DNA of 64,000 bases from Salinigranum halophilum (GTDB taxonomy: Archaea > Halobacteriota > Halobacteria > Halobacteriales > Haloferacaceae): the NCBI RefSeq assembly GCF_007004735.1, contig NZ_SSNL01000006.1, forward strand, positions 1 through 64,000, given 5' to 3'. Positions 54,517-63,845 of the stretch are shown here, piece after piece. The position numbers were made by a program, and so were the translations under genes. The notes under the pieces are model-generated. The model ran no database searches, was not told the origin of the DNA, and worked only from the letters and a program-made list of their open reading frames with translations. Positions within the stretch are counted from its first letter, which is position 1, and each line of letters begins with the position of its first letter.

Positions 54517-54536
54517 TTACACAGATAGCTGTGTAA
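54517..54536. promoter_or_regulatory. 20-bp palindrome TTACACAGATAGCTGTGTAA
   Basis: It matches the 22031 palindrome at 16 of 20 positions and lies 76 bp after the related remnant. It is also upstream of no plus-strand gene here, so a terminator or duplicated relic is likelier than an active operator. Confidence 0.4.
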
Positions 54537-54755
54537 CGTTATGACGCGCGTGACCGGTGCGCTCACGCGTCGTCAGTCGAGACTATAGTCGTGCTGCTGC
54601 CGGTTTGTCGGCGCTGTCACACAGCAGGTTGGCTCTGACTCTCGTGTCGTGAGAGGGGCTGAGCAACCTCGTCAGCGTGCACACGCCCTCAGCCGGCCGT
54701 GGCGTCGTGTGCTCACCGAGAGCGACGCCGAGCGCGTCCCCGAGCAGTCAGGTCA

Positions 54756-55643
54756 TCACTCCTGTCGCGCGTTGACGGAGACGACGGGCATCTCCGCCCC
54801 GCGAAGCACCCGGCCGGTCGTACTCCCTAAGACGAGTCGACTGAGTCCCGCCCGGCCACGCGTGCCCATCACGACGAGGTCGATGTCGTGTTCGTCCGCG
54901 TAGTCGAGGAGGGCCGCGGCGGGGGCTCCCTCGAGAACGGTCGTCAGCGCGTCGACCCCGCGCGTTCGGGCCTGTTCGGCGAGCGCCCGCGCCGCCGCTG
55001 CGCCGCGGGAGTCGGGGGTCGTGTCCGGTTCGTTCCCGGCCGCGGCGGCGGCCCGTTCTGCGCGGTCGGCCGCGGCGGCGACGTACACGGCGTGGACGCG
55101 GGCCCCGGTGTGTGCGGCAATCTCGAGGCCGTGGTCGACCGCTGCGGCCGCCGGCTCGCTCCCGTCCGTCGGCACGAGCACGTCGTCGTACCCGTCCGCG
55201 ACGCGACTGCGGTCGAGCGAGCGGACGGTGAGCACCGGGGCCTCGGCCAGGCGGACGACGCGTTCTGTCACACTCCCGGCGACGAGTCGGCGGAGCCCGC
55301 TCCGTCCGTGCGTCCCCATCGCGAGCAGGTCGACGTCGTGGTCGTCCGCGTAGTCGAGAATCTCCTCGGCCGGCTCGCCCTTTCGGACGGCCGTCTGCAC
55401 CGACGCCGAGCCGTCCTGCGTGTCGACGACAGCCTCGACGGTGGCGTCCGCCTCCGCTTCGAGGCGGTCGATGAACGCCTTGTCGACGCCGCCGGCGCTG
55501 AACGGGCCGGCCGCCTGCTGTAGGTCGATGACGGCGAGGACGTGGACCGTCGCGTCGAACGCGTCGGCGAGATACCGGCCGTGTTCGGCCGCCCGCAGGG
55601 CGTGGTCGCTGCCGTCGGTCGGAACGAGGATACGTTCGTACAT
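54756..55643 (-). CDS. Tandem universal stress protein (two UspA domains)
   Basis: 295 residues from ATG 55643 (MYERILVPTDGSDHALRAAE). Two UspA folds: 1-145 with GTHGRSGLRRLVAGSVTERV, and 155-295 with DDVLVPTDGSEPAAAA and GTRGRAGLSRLVLGSTTGRV. The G-2x-G-9x-G(S/T) ATP-binding pattern is present in both. Tandem UspA proteins bind ATP and AMP and respond to stress. It lies alone, divergent from the lipoprotein at 55762, with a short promoter gap of 118 bp. Confidence 0.9.
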   Translation of the reverse strand: MYERILVPTDGSDHALRAAEHGRYLADAFDATVHVLAVIDLQQAAGPFSAGGVDKAFIDRLEAEADATVEAVVDTQDGSASVQTAVRKGEPAEEILDYADDHDVDLLAMGTHGRSGLRRLVAGSVTERVVRLAEAPVLTVRSLDRSRVADGYDDVLVPTDGSEPAAAAVDHGLEIAAHTGARVHAVYVAAAADRAERAAAAAGNEPDTTPDSRGAAAARALAEQARTRGVDALTTVLEGAPAAALLDYADEHDIDLVVMGTRGRAGLSRLVLGSTTGRVLRGAEMPVVSVNARQE

Positions 55644-55761
55644 CACTCGGTGGGCAGATGCGCGTGGCGGGTACATAAAAGGCGGCCGACGAGGCCGGCG
55701 CTCGGGGGACGCGCCGACGCCCACGACAAGACACTTATCGACTGCCCGTGACCGACCGTCG

Positions 55762-56142
55762 ATGCCCGACCAGGCTGTCGTTCGCTGGCTGCTCGTCGCC
55801 CTCGCGCTCTGTGCGGGGTGTGCGAGTCCGAGCGCGCCGCAACCGTCGACGCCGACTGACGCGGTGCCGCCGTCCACGACCGACACGGCGGCCACGACGA
55901 GGGGCGCGACGACCGACTGTCCGCCCACCCTGCAGGTGACCGTCGCGACAGACAGCCAGCGCTCGCGAACGGACCGACGGGTCGAGTTCGCCGCCCTGGC
56001 TCCGGCGAGACAGCGCGAGTTCGAGGCGGCGCTCGCGAACGGTACCGTCGAACTGGACGACGCCCTCCCGGAGCCGTGGTCGGCACCACTGCTCGTCGAC
56101 TACCGGGGTGAGCAGTACTACGCAGTCGCGCAGGTGTGTTGA
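55762..56142 (+). CDS. Small lipoprotein, DUF7979-like
   Basis: 126 residues from ATG 55762. WLLVALALCAGC gives a lipobox Cys near 19, followed by a Ser/Thr/Pro-rich linker to 52 and a compact domain, VEFAALAPARQREFEAALANG, then DYRGEQYYAVAQVC. The last domain matches haloarchaeal DUF7979-type proteins as I recall them. Probably on the outer face of the membrane. The two Cys (about 53 and 126) may form a disulfide. Confidence 0.65.
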   Translation: MPDQAVVRWLLVALALCAGCASPSAPQPSTPTDAVPPSTTDTAATTRGATTDCPPTLQVTVATDSQRSRTDRRVEFAALAPARQREFEAALANGTVELDDALPEPWSAPLLVDYRGEQYYAVAQVC

Positions 56143-56756
56143 GTCGGGGACCTCGTCTAGCCGCGAACGCGTCCAACTCGATCCGTCGAGCCAGCGCGTC
56201 ACAGGCGTCGGCGAGCGGCCCGACGCACTCGGGACACTGGTGCGTTTTTTGTCGGTTTTCTATTAGGATTGGCCGGTGAACCGCGAATCAGAACGCGCGC
56301 TCGTCGGCACACTGGTCGCCGAACTCGGCGCGCTCACGCTGGACGACCTGCTTGCTCGTAGTCGGCCTGTTCGGAGGTAGGGCGTTCCTCAAGGAACGTC
56401 ACAGTCGCTGCGCATCGTCGCGCGCTGCTTCGTCGACATCGGGCTGGTGATTCCCCACTGGGTGGCCCGCGACGTCCGGCAGCAGATGGCCGACCCGGCG
56501 TGCATCTGGATGCACGTCGCCGCAATTTTGGTGATTGATCTCGTTGGACATGCGGTGTCTCTCGCGGAACGTTCGAGATGGCGTGGACGGCGGCAGTCGC
56601 CCCCCGCAAAGGAGAGTTGCGGGTCACCTCCCGTACTCCGATGAGGCGGCCCGTTCGACCACTCGCCGAGATGGTGAGAACGGACGGAACGGTCCCGCCG
56701 AGTCAACACTTGTCGGGACGGGTGGAGTCAAGACGCTGTGAGTCGTCTGATGGGGT
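56143..56756. other. No supported gene; possible remnants
   Basis: A GTG frame at about 56278 gives NRESERALVGTLVAELGAL and DDLLARS, then a stop. Another frame after 56400 reads IVARCFVDIGLVIPHWVARD. They look like pieces of a gene broken more than once, but the family is unknown. CGTTTTTTGTC at about 56242-56252 is AT-rich. Confidence 0.35.
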
Positions 56757-57035
56757 ATGCCTGAAGAGACGATATTCGAGTTCGAACGGAGCATGGGGAC
56801 GGCCGAAGTCGCGGAGTACCTCCGGACGGTCGCGGACCGCCTCGAGTCTGGCGAGGAGTTCACCCTCGAGTCGGGTGGGGAGTCGGTCACGCTCCGTCCG
56901 CCGGGACGCATGGAGTTCGAGGTGGAGGTCGAGCGGGAGACGTCGAAGTCGGGCGGGCCCGCCGAGATCGAGGTCGAGTTCGAACTCGAGTGGGACGAAG
57001 CCGACGACGACGACGGGTCGCTCACGATCGAGTGA
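56757..57035 (+). CDS. amphi-Trp domain protein
   Basis: 92 residues. MPEETIFEFERSMGTAEVAE, YLRTVADRLESGEEFTLESG and VTLRPPGRMEFEVEVERET form the haloarchaeal amphi-Trp domain. The very acidic end (EWDEADDDDGS) is typical. In this copy the usual Trp near the end is in LEWDEAD. Soluble; role unknown. It overlaps by 14 bp with the minus-strand frame at 57022. Confidence 0.8.
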   Translation: MPEETIFEFERSMGTAEVAEYLRTVADRLESGEEFTLESGGESVTLRPPGRMEFEVEVERETSKSGGPAEIEVEFELEWDEADDDDGSLTIE

Positions 57036-57345
57036 GCGGGCCGCCGGGCTTCCGACCCCCCGCGCTTCCGAGCTCGCGACTGCCAGCGTGCGGTGCGGCC
57101 CGGCCACCGGCCGTACTGGTCTCGGGGGCGCTCGCGCCGCGGCTCGGCATCTCGACGGTGACGTCGGCGACCGCCGCGAAGCGCTCGCTGTCCATCGCCG
57201 GGAGTTGTGAGCGGTCGGTCACCCCGGCTTCGACGAGCGACCGCGCGCGGACGTCGCCGCTGCCAGTGATGTCGTCGAGGACGCCCGTTCGAGCCGGCGC
57301 TCGAAACGGTCGAGCGGTCGGGACAGGCGACTGGCGCGTCCACAC
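57022..57345 (-). CDS. Possible helix-hairpin-helix protein (short or decayed)
   Basis: 107 codons. LDDITGSGDVRARSLVEAGV, then DRSQLPAMDSERFAAVADV fit a helix-hairpin-helix pair as in Rad51-like or UvrC-like DNA-binding domains. The N- and C-terminal parts are Arg/Gly/Pro-rich and unlike real domains. It converges on and overlaps the amphi-Trp gene. It may be a remnant of a DNA-binding protein. Confidence 0.35.
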   Translation of the reverse strand: MWTRQSPVPTARPFRAPARTGVLDDITGSGDVRARSLVEAGVTDRSQLPAMDSERFAAVADVTVEMPSRGASAPETSTAGGRAAPHAGSRELGSAGGRKPGGPLTRS

Positions 57346-57629
57346 CGTGGTGGCGGAACGGCGAGCACGGGCCGACGTTCATGACTCCTCGGGGCGCTGA
57401 CGACGACCAGTAAATGAAATTATACCGATACGTAGGGGACGGTCGTCCGCCTTCGGCGACGTCGAGAGCCGGCAAATGAGTCGAGTTCCCGACCACCAGA
57501 CACGGCCGTTCGGCGGGTTTCACTCCAGTCAGTCCGGGTTTCAGGGTCTTCCGGGCTCGCGGACATACCGCGACAGCGCAATCACACTTATTTCTTGTCA
57601 GGTCGATTGTATAGGAGCGAGGAACACTC

Positions 57630-58682
57630 ATGAAAGACGCAGAACGGCAGGCGAAGCTGGCGAAGTTCCGGAGGGAGGTCGAGGACCTGGACAACGTCGT
57701 CGGGACGGCGATCGACCCCAAGACGGGGAAGATCGTCGCGCTCGTCACCGAGAAAAAACCAGAGCAAGACCTGCCCGATAACCAGCTGGTCGCGAACAAC
57801 ACGTCGCTCTCGAAGGACGAACACGGCGTCGTCGAGGTGGGTGAGCTCCGGGCACACTCCGTCCCGCTCGCGGCGGAGTCGTCGGCGGTCGTGCGGCCGG
57901 TCGAAGCGGGTGCCGAAGAGCAGCCGAAGAATCGCGACTGGGTCGGGACCGCGAGCTTCCTGGCGCGCGTGGTCGACACCTCGAAAGGGGAGTGGAGCAC
58001 CGGCGTCTCGACGGGCAGCGTGGTCCGCCTGTCGAACTGGCACGTGTACGTCGGGGACGAGTTCGTGCCGCACCGCCCCATCAACCAGCCGTTCAAGGGC
58101 GGCAAGGTCGGCGAACTCGTCGGTGAGGTCCCCATCACCGACGGGGTGAAGGTCGACGTCGCCGCCCGTTCCGTCTCCATCGAGGACGGCTGGGGGACCA
58201 TCGGTCTCGAGACGGCCGAGAACGGTGAGGAGTACGGCCGACGGGTCGTCTACGACATCACGGACGAACACGGCGGCAAGACGGTGACGAAGTCGGGGCG
58301 GACGACGGACGTGACCACGGCGGAGATCGTGCTGGTGGACGTCTCCGTCGACATCGACTACGGCGAGCCCGGCCACCCGAACCTCGTCCGGGTCGACGAC
58401 TGCGTCATCACGACCGACCTCGGCGCGCCCGGTGACTCGGGCTCCCCGGTGTTTCTCACCGAGGACGGCGCGCTGTGTGGGCTGTACTTCGCCGGCTCCG
58501 CCGTCTCGGGCGTCTTCAGCCAGATCGGGAACGTCCGGGACGCACTCGGCGTCGAGCCCATCACCGACTGGGACGAGGACACACCGCCGACGGACTACGT
58601 CGTCGACAGGCCGACCGACGACGACCTCGAACAGTTCAAGCGCGACCTGGTCGAGTTCGTCGAGAACTGGCACCCGTCGTAG
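57630..58682 (+). CDS. Cytoplasmic trypsin-like serine protease
   Basis: 350 residues from ATG 57630, with AGGAGCG about 15 nt upstream. No signal peptide. An N-terminal regulatory-like domain (1-100) precedes a chymotrypsin-fold domain: H138 in LSNWHVYV, D176 in VKVDVAAR and S270 in GAPGDSGSPV form the triad. KSGRTTDVTTAEIV and LCGLYFAGSAVSGVF are diagnostic of this archaeal/bacterial S1-like subfamily. The charged end (DDLEQFKRDLVEFVENW) could bind a partner. A target or activating signal is not evident from its neighbours. Confidence 0.85.
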   Translation: MKDAERQAKLAKFRREVEDLDNVVGTAIDPKTGKIVALVTEKKPEQDLPDNQLVANNTSLSKDEHGVVEVGELRAHSVPLAAESSAVVRPVEAGAEEQPKNRDWVGTASFLARVVDTSKGEWSTGVSTGSVVRLSNWHVYVGDEFVPHRPINQPFKGGKVGELVGEVPITDGVKVDVAARSVSIEDGWGTIGLETAENGEEYGRRVVYDITDEHGGKTVTKSGRTTDVTTAEIVLVDVSVDIDYGEPGHPNLVRVDDCVITTDLGAPGDSGSPVFLTEDGALCGLYFAGSAVSGVFSQIGNVRDALGVEPITDWDEDTPPTDYVVDRPTDDDLEQFKRDLVEFVENWHPS

Positions 58683-58806
58683 CCCGCTCGCCCGGCCGGG
58701 GCGACCACGGAGGGCCGTGTCCGCGCCCGCGACGGCGGGTCGCCCGCGCCACCGCGAGGCGTCCGGGAGACAGCGTCATACGCCGTGAGCGACTCCAAAG
58801 AGACAG

Positions 58807-60708
58807 ATGGACGACTCACAGACCGAAGCGGGATGGCGTTCCGACCCGATCTGGCAGCTGTACGCCGCCTACGGGCGAGCGCACGTCGCCTACGCCGGCC
58901 TGGGCGTCGTTTCGACGGTCCTCGGTCGACTCTTCGGACTCGTCCCCGCGTTCGTCATCGGGCTGGCGGTCGACGCCATCTTCCTGCGCGAGCGCCCCTT
59001 CGGCCTGCCGTTCGTGCCCGCGGCGTGGCTGCCGACGAGTCCGGTCGACCAGCTGACCCTCGCCATCACCGTGTTGGTCGTGGCGACGGTCGGCGGAGCC
59101 GTCGCCTCCTGGCTCGAAGACTGGGGGTGGAGCGTGTTCGCCCAGCGCATCCAGCACGCGCTTCGGGTCGACGCGTACGACCGCCTCCAGCGCTTCGACC
59201 TCGCGTACTTCACGAACCGGCGGACGGGTGACCTGATGAGCGTGCTCAACAACGACGTGAACGCCCTCGAGACGTTCCTCGAAGACGGCCTCAGCGCGAT
59301 TATCTGGATCGGGGCGACGGTCGTCGGGATTGGGGCGATACTGCTCACGCTCAACGTCCCGCTGACGCTCGTCACCCTGCTTCCCATCCCGGCGCTCGTC
59401 GCGTTCACGCTCTTTTTCACGCGCGTCATCGAACCGAAGTACCTCGCCATCAGGGGGAAGATCGGCGACCTCAACTCCCGGCTGGAGAACAACGTCAGCG
59501 GGATCGAAGTCATCAAGACCGAGGGGGCGGAGGCGTACGAGCGCGACCGCGTCGAGTCCACCTCGCGGTCGTACCTCACCGCGAACCTCACGGCCATCCG
59601 GACGCAGACGACCTATTACCCCGGGCTGACCGTCATCTCCGGCGTCGGCTTCGCCGTGACCTTCCTCGTCGGCGGCCTGTGGATTCTGACCGGCGCGCCG
59701 TTCGGCCTGTCGGCGACGCTCTCACCCGGCGAGTTCGTCACGTTCGTCATCTACGCCCAGCAGTTCGTCTGGCCCGTCCTCCGTTTCGGGACCGTCGTCG
59801 ACGACTACGAGCGGGCGAAGGCCGCGGCCGTCCGCGTCGCCGACGTGATGGCGCGCGAGAGCCGCATCGCAGCCGCGCCGGATGCGACCGACCTCGACGT
59901 CCGTACCGGCGCGGTCGAGTTCGACCACGTCTCGTTCGGCTACGACACCGACCGCGGCCGGCGCGTTATCACCGACGTGTCACTCGACGTCGCCGGCGGC
60001 GAGACCATCGGCGTGGTCGGCCCGACGGGCGCGGGCAAGTCGACGCTCCTCAAACTCGTCCCCCGGCTGTACGACGCAGACGAGGGCGCGGTCCGCATCG
60101 ACGGTCGGGACGTCCGCGACGTGACGCTCACGAGCCTCCGACGGGCCGTCGGCTACGTCAGCCAGGAGCCGTTCTTGTTCTTCGGGACGATTCGCGAGAA
60201 CATCCGCTACGGGACGTTCGACGCGACGGACGAGGACGTCGAACGCGCCGCGAAGCGAGCACAGGCGCACGCGTTCGTCCAGAACCTCCCCGACGGGTAC
60301 GAGACGCGCGTGGGCGAACGCGGCGTGAAACTCTCCGGTGGGCAGCGACAGCGCATCGCCCTCGCACGGACCATCCTCAAAGACCCCGCGATTCTCGTCC
60401 TCGACGAGGCGACCGCCAGCGTCGACACCGAGACGGAGGCGCTCATCCAGCGGAGCATCGCCGAGTTCGCTCGCGACCGGACGACGTTCGTCATCGCCCA
60501 CCGGCTGTCGACCGTCCGCAACGCGGACCGCATCGTGGTCGTCGACGACGGCCGAATCACGGAACGGGGGACTCACACCGAACTCCTCGCTCGCGACGGC
60601 CTCTACGCCAACTTCTGGCGCGTCCAGGCGGGCGAGGTCGACGCGCTCCCCCCGGAGTTCCTCGAACGGGCGATGGCGCGGGGTGCCGAACGCCACGACA
60701 GGGGCTGA
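58807..60708 (+). CDS. ABC exporter, MsbA-like half transporter
   Basis: 633 residues. Six helices (to about 345) of the type I exporter fold, with ENNVSGIEVIKTEGAE as the intracellular loop. The nucleotide-binding domain has Walker A GPTGAGKST, Q-loop GYVSQEPFLFFGTI, signature LSGGQRQRIALARTI, Walker B ILVLDEATASVD and H-loop AHRLST. Fused to one polypeptide, it should work as a homodimer moving lipids, drugs or peptides out. It follows the protease by 124 bp, but an operon is not certain. Confidence 0.92.
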   Translation: MDDSQTEAGWRSDPIWQLYAAYGRAHVAYAGLGVVSTVLGRLFGLVPAFVIGLAVDAIFLRERPFGLPFVPAAWLPTSPVDQLTLAITVLVVATVGGAVASWLEDWGWSVFAQRIQHALRVDAYDRLQRFDLAYFTNRRTGDLMSVLNNDVNALETFLEDGLSAIIWIGATVVGIGAILLTLNVPLTLVTLLPIPALVAFTLFFTRVIEPKYLAIRGKIGDLNSRLENNVSGIEVIKTEGAEAYERDRVESTSRSYLTANLTAIRTQTTYYPGLTVISGVGFAVTFLVGGLWILTGAPFGLSATLSPGEFVTFVIYAQQFVWPVLRFGTVVDDYERAKAAAVRVADVMARESRIAAAPDATDLDVRTGAVEFDHVSFGYDTDRGRRVITDVSLDVAGGETIGVVGPTGAGKSTLLKLVPRLYDADEGAVRIDGRDVRDVTLTSLRRAVGYVSQEPFLFFGTIRENIRYGTFDATDEDVERAAKRAQAHAFVQNLPDGYETRVGERGVKLSGGQRQRIALARTILKDPAILVLDEATASVDTETEALIQRSIAEFARDRTTFVIAHRLSTVRNADRIVVVDDGRITERGTHTELLARDGLYANFWRVQAGEVDALPPEFLERAMARGAERHDRG

Positions 60709-60767
60709 GCGGGGCGTGTCGCCTGGCCGGACGCAGCCGTCCGGAACTCGGACGTATTCACCGAGAG

Positions 60768-60807
60768 TGTTCAGTGTTCGTGTTCACTAGTGGTGTTCAC
60801 TGGTGAA
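60768..60807. repeat. Tandem GTGTTCA repeats in the convergent gap
   Basis: GTGTTCACTAGTG (60780-60792) is followed directly by GTGTTCACTGGTG (60793-60805), with two more GTGTTC units just before. It lies between two convergent 3' ends, so it is not a promoter. A terminator or a slippage tract is possible. Confidence 0.4.
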
Positions 60808-60997
60808 TTCGTCAGACGGCGCATCCGTCTCGGTCGGGGCCTACGCGTGTGCCGCAGGGGGTCGAGACGGTGGTCTCGCTCTCGGACGCCATCGTGTGAC
60901 ACCGATGCGTTCGGTGTGTTCGCGGGCGTCCTGGGCCGCGGCGTTGCTCACAGGGTGGAGTGACGGTGAGAGTGACGGTGTCGGACACCGCCGGGCG

Positions 60998-61510
60998 TCA
61001 CTCCGCGTCGAGCTTCGCCTTCGTGTACGCCTTCAGCCCACCCTGTGAGACGAGCTCTTGCAGGAATGGCGGGAGGGGCTCGGCGTCGTACGTCTCGTCT
61101 TTCGTGTGGTTGCGGACGACACCCGCGTCGAGGGCCATCGACACCTCGTCCCCGTCGTCGATACCGCCCGCGCCCGGACAGATGAGCACCGGCAGTCCCA
61201 GATTGATGGCGTTGCGGAAGAAGATGCGCGCGAACGACTCCGCGACGACGCCCGCGACGCCCGCACCGAGGAGGGCGAGCGGTGCCTGTTCACGCGACGA
61301 CCCGCTCCCGAAGTTCGTCCCCGCGACGACGAAGTCGCCCGGCTGGACCGTCTCGGAGAACGCCGGCCGGAGGTCGTTGAAGGCGTGCTGGGCGAGTTCG
61401 TCCGGGTCCGAGGAGACGATGAACCGAGACGGGGTTATCTGGTCTGTGTCGATGTCGTCGCCGAAGCACCACGCGCGACCCGGGTCCGCCGGGTCCGGTC
61501 GGGCGCTCAC
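60998..61510 (-). CDS. LeuD-like small subunit of an aconitase-family hydro-lyase
   Basis: 170 residues from GTG 61510, overlapping the stop of the large subunit (GTGA). WCFGDDIDTDQITPSRF, then GTNFGSGSSREQAPLAL is the swivelling domain active-site loop. The end is FLQELVSQGGLKAYTKAKLD. With LeuC-like 61507-62853 it hydrates or isomerises a dicarboxylic acid. The company of a CoA-transferase and a lyase suggests a catabolic substrate rather than leucine synthesis. Confidence 0.88.
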   Translation of the reverse strand: MSARPDPADPGRAWCFGDDIDTDQITPSRFIVSSDPDELAQHAFNDLRPAFSETVQPGDFVVAGTNFGSGSSREQAPLALLGAGVAGVVAESFARIFFRNAINLGLPVLICPGAGGIDDGDEVSMALDAGVVRNHTKDETYDAEPLPPFLQELVSQGGLKAYTKAKLDAE

Positions 61511-62853
61511 GACTCCGCCCCTCCGGCGGTCGTCGACGAGGAGACGACGTGGTCGTCGTACCGGTTCGTCGCGTGGGTCCGCGGGTCGGTGATCTCGCCG
61601 TACAGCGCGGAGACGCCGACGGTCGCGGGGCTGGCGAGGTAGACCCGCGACTCCATCGACCCCTCGCGCCCGGGGAAGTTCCGGTTCGCGGTGGCGAGAC
61701 AGACGTCGCCGTCCCCGAGGACGCCCTGGTGGTAGCCCGCACACGGGCCGCAGCCGGCGGCCTGGACAATCGCGCCGGCGTCGACGAGCGTCTCCGTGAC
61801 CCCCGTCGCGAGCATCTCCCGGTAGACCGCCCCCGAGGCAGGGACGACGACCATCCGGACGCCCGGTGCGAGTTCCTCCCCCGCGAGGATGTCCGCGACG
61901 AGTCTGATGTCCTCGTACCGCCCGTTGGTGCAGGTCCCGACGAACAGCTGGTCGAGCGGGGTCCCTTCGACGTCGGTGACGTCCACGGCGTTCTCGGGGT
62001 TCGACGGCTTCGAAACCTGTGGGGCGATGGCCGACCCGTCGTAGGAGTAGACGGCCTCGTACTCGGCCGACTCACCCGCGTGGGCGTACGCGGGAATCTC
62101 GACCGTGTCCCCGGTCTGGGCTTCGAGGAACCGCACCGTTCGGTCGTCGGCCTCGACGATTCCCGCCTTGCCGCCCATCTCGATGGCCATGTTCGCGAGG
62201 ACCAGCCGTTCGTAGATGGGCAGCGACTCGACGGTCGACCCCGCGTACTCGGCGGCCCGGTACGTACAGCCGTCGAAGCCGACGTCGCCGATGAACCGCA
62301 AGATGAGGTCCTTCGCGTACACGCCGTCCGCGAGGTCGCCGTCGACCTCGAACCGGAGGGTCGTCGGGACGCGGAACCACAGCTCGCCGGTGGCGAGTGC
62401 CGTCCCCAGGTCCGAGGAGCCGACGCCGGTCCCGAAGCCCCCGAGTCCGCCGTAGGTCGTCGAGTGTGAGTCCGCGCCGATGACCAGGTCACCGGGTCCG
62501 ACGAACCCCTCCTCGACGAGCACCTGGTGACAGATGCCGTCGCCGACGTCGTACTGCGCCGCCCCGTGTTCGGCCGCGAACTCCCGGAGCCGGTTGTGGT
62601 TGTTCGCGGCCTGCACGCCGTCGGCGGGCGCGTGGTGGTCGATGGTGAACACGGTCCGCTCGGGGGCGAACAGCGTCCCGTCCCCGCCGGTCACCTCCTC
62701 GAAGGTGTCGAACGCGAGGGGGCCGGTGATGTCGTGAGCCATCGCGACGTCGATGTGCGCTTCGACGTACTCGCCCGCACGGACGTCCGCGCCCGATTTC
62801 GCGGAGAGGAGGTTCTCCGCGAACGTCTTGGTCTCGTCGCGGTCGCGCATCAC
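61507..62853 (-). CDS. LeuC-like large subunit (3-isopropylmalate dehydratase/homoaconitase family)
   Basis: 448 residues. HHAPADGVQAANNHNRLREF, GADSHSTTYGGLGGFGTGVG and the three [4Fe-4S] Cys motifs (FVGTCTNGR, then AAGCGPCAGYHQG) are intact. It therefore should hold an iron-sulfur cluster. Its start (62853) overlaps the stop of the lyase gene and its stop overlaps the LeuD-like start. Longer than most LeuC proteins by about 30 residues, with an extended C-terminal end (YDDHVVSSSTTAGGAES). Confidence 0.88.
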   Translation of the reverse strand: MMRDRDETKTFAENLLSAKSGADVRAGEYVEAHIDVAMAHDITGPLAFDTFEEVTGGDGTLFAPERTVFTIDHHAPADGVQAANNHNRLREFAAEHGAAQYDVGDGICHQVLVEEGFVGPGDLVIGADSHSTTYGGLGGFGTGVGSSDLGTALATGELWFRVPTTLRFEVDGDLADGVYAKDLILRFIGDVGFDGCTYRAAEYAGSTVESLPIYERLVLANMAIEMGGKAGIVEADDRTVRFLEAQTGDTVEIPAYAHAGESAEYEAVYSYDGSAIAPQVSKPSNPENAVDVTDVEGTPLDQLFVGTCTNGRYEDIRLVADILAGEELAPGVRMVVVPASGAVYREMLATGVTETLVDAGAIVQAAGCGPCAGYHQGVLGDGDVCLATANRNFPGREGSMESRVYLASPATVGVSALYGEITDPRTHATNRYDDHVVSSSTTAGGAES

Positions 62854-63845
62854 TGCTCGCCTCCCATATCACCCATGTTACCCTCGCGAGAGCCGGTGGC
62901 GGCCGACGAGACCGTCTCCAGCACCCGCTCGACGGTCCCGCCCATGAGAACGTGGCTCGTCGCGCCGAGGCCGAGTCGGTCGGACACCTCGCGGGCGACC
63001 GCCTCCACTCGCGCGACGTCCGCCGAGACGTCGACGTCCATCCCGTCGAGCATCCGGACCAGGTCCTCCGTCGGGGTGTTGCCGACGCCTCGCAGCCCGC
63101 CCGGGAGGACGACGCCGCCGCCGAGTCCGCACACCGAGGAGTCGAAGCGGTCGACGCCACACTGCATCGCGACGAGCGTGTTCGCGAGGCTCATCCCGTT
63201 CGTGTCGTGCAGGTGGAGCCCGACGTCCAGGTCGGGGTGCCGCTCGAACACCGCGGTGAACAGCTCGTACACCTCACGCGGGTTCGCGAGCCCCATCGTC
63301 GTCGCCAGCGTCACCTCGTCGACGCCCGCCTCGACGACCCGGTCGACGACGGTCAGCGTCGCCTCCATCGGGATGCGCCCCTCGTAGGGGCAGTAGAAGC
63401 TCGTCCCCATCCCGGCTTCGACCGCGATGCCGTGGTCGTGTGCGAGGTCGACCGTCGCCTCGATCTCGTCCAGTGTCTCTGCGACCGTCATCGACTGGTT
63501 CTTCGCGCTATAGCTCTCTGAGACCGTCACGAGCGCGTTCACCTTGTCGACCTCGGCCGCGACGGCACGTTCGGTGCCGATTCGATTGGGGACGAGCGCG
63601 CGATAGGTCACCTCGGGGTTGCGGTCGATCCGTCTCGCGACCTCGTCGGCGTCTCGCAGCGTGGGGACCGCCTTCGGGTGCGTGAAGGAGGTGAACTCGA
63701 TCTCGTCGACGCCGGTGGTCGACAGCGCGTCGATGAGTTCGACCTTCTCGGCCGTCGGGACGAACTCGTCCAGTCGCTGAAAGCCGTCTCGCGGGAGCAT
63801 CTCGACCAGGTGGGCTTCGTCGGGGAGCGAAAGCGAGAAGGTCAT
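62850..63845 (-). CDS. HMG-CoA lyase-like protein (HMGL family)
   Basis: 331 residues. EMLPRDGFQRLDEFV (R19, D20), HLHDTNGMSLANTLVA (metal ligands H211 and H213) and GNTPTEDLV place it with HMG-CoA lyases. The signature loop GLGGCPYA, whose Cys takes part in catalysis, reads GLGGGVVLPGG here, so Cys is replaced by Gly244. The enzyme may act on another 3-hydroxyacyl-CoA such as citramalyl-CoA. Both ends overlap neighbours by 4 bp. It ends with an acidic tail (GNMGDMGGEQ). Confidence 0.82.
   Translation of the reverse strand: MTFSLSLPDEAHLVEMLPRDGFQRLDEFVPTAEKVELIDALSTTGVDEIEFTSFTHPKAVPTLRDADEVARRIDRNPEVTYRALVPNRIGTERAVAAEVDKVNALVTVSESYSAKNQSMTVAETLDEIEATVDLAHDHGIAVEAGMGTSFYCPYEGRIPMEATLTVVDRVVEAGVDEVTLATTMGLANPREVYELFTAVFERHPDLDVGLHLHDTNGMSLANTLVAMQCGVDRFDSSVCGLGGGVVLPGGLRGVGNTPTEDLVRMLDGMDVDVSADVARVEAVAREVSDRLGLGATSHVLMGGTVERVLETVSSAATGSREGNMGDMGGEQ

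Noticed and set aside
60780-60805. A CRISPR-like repeat at the GTGTTCACT units
   Set aside because: Only two full copies without spacers, so it is a tandem repeat and not an array. No cas genes are in the window.
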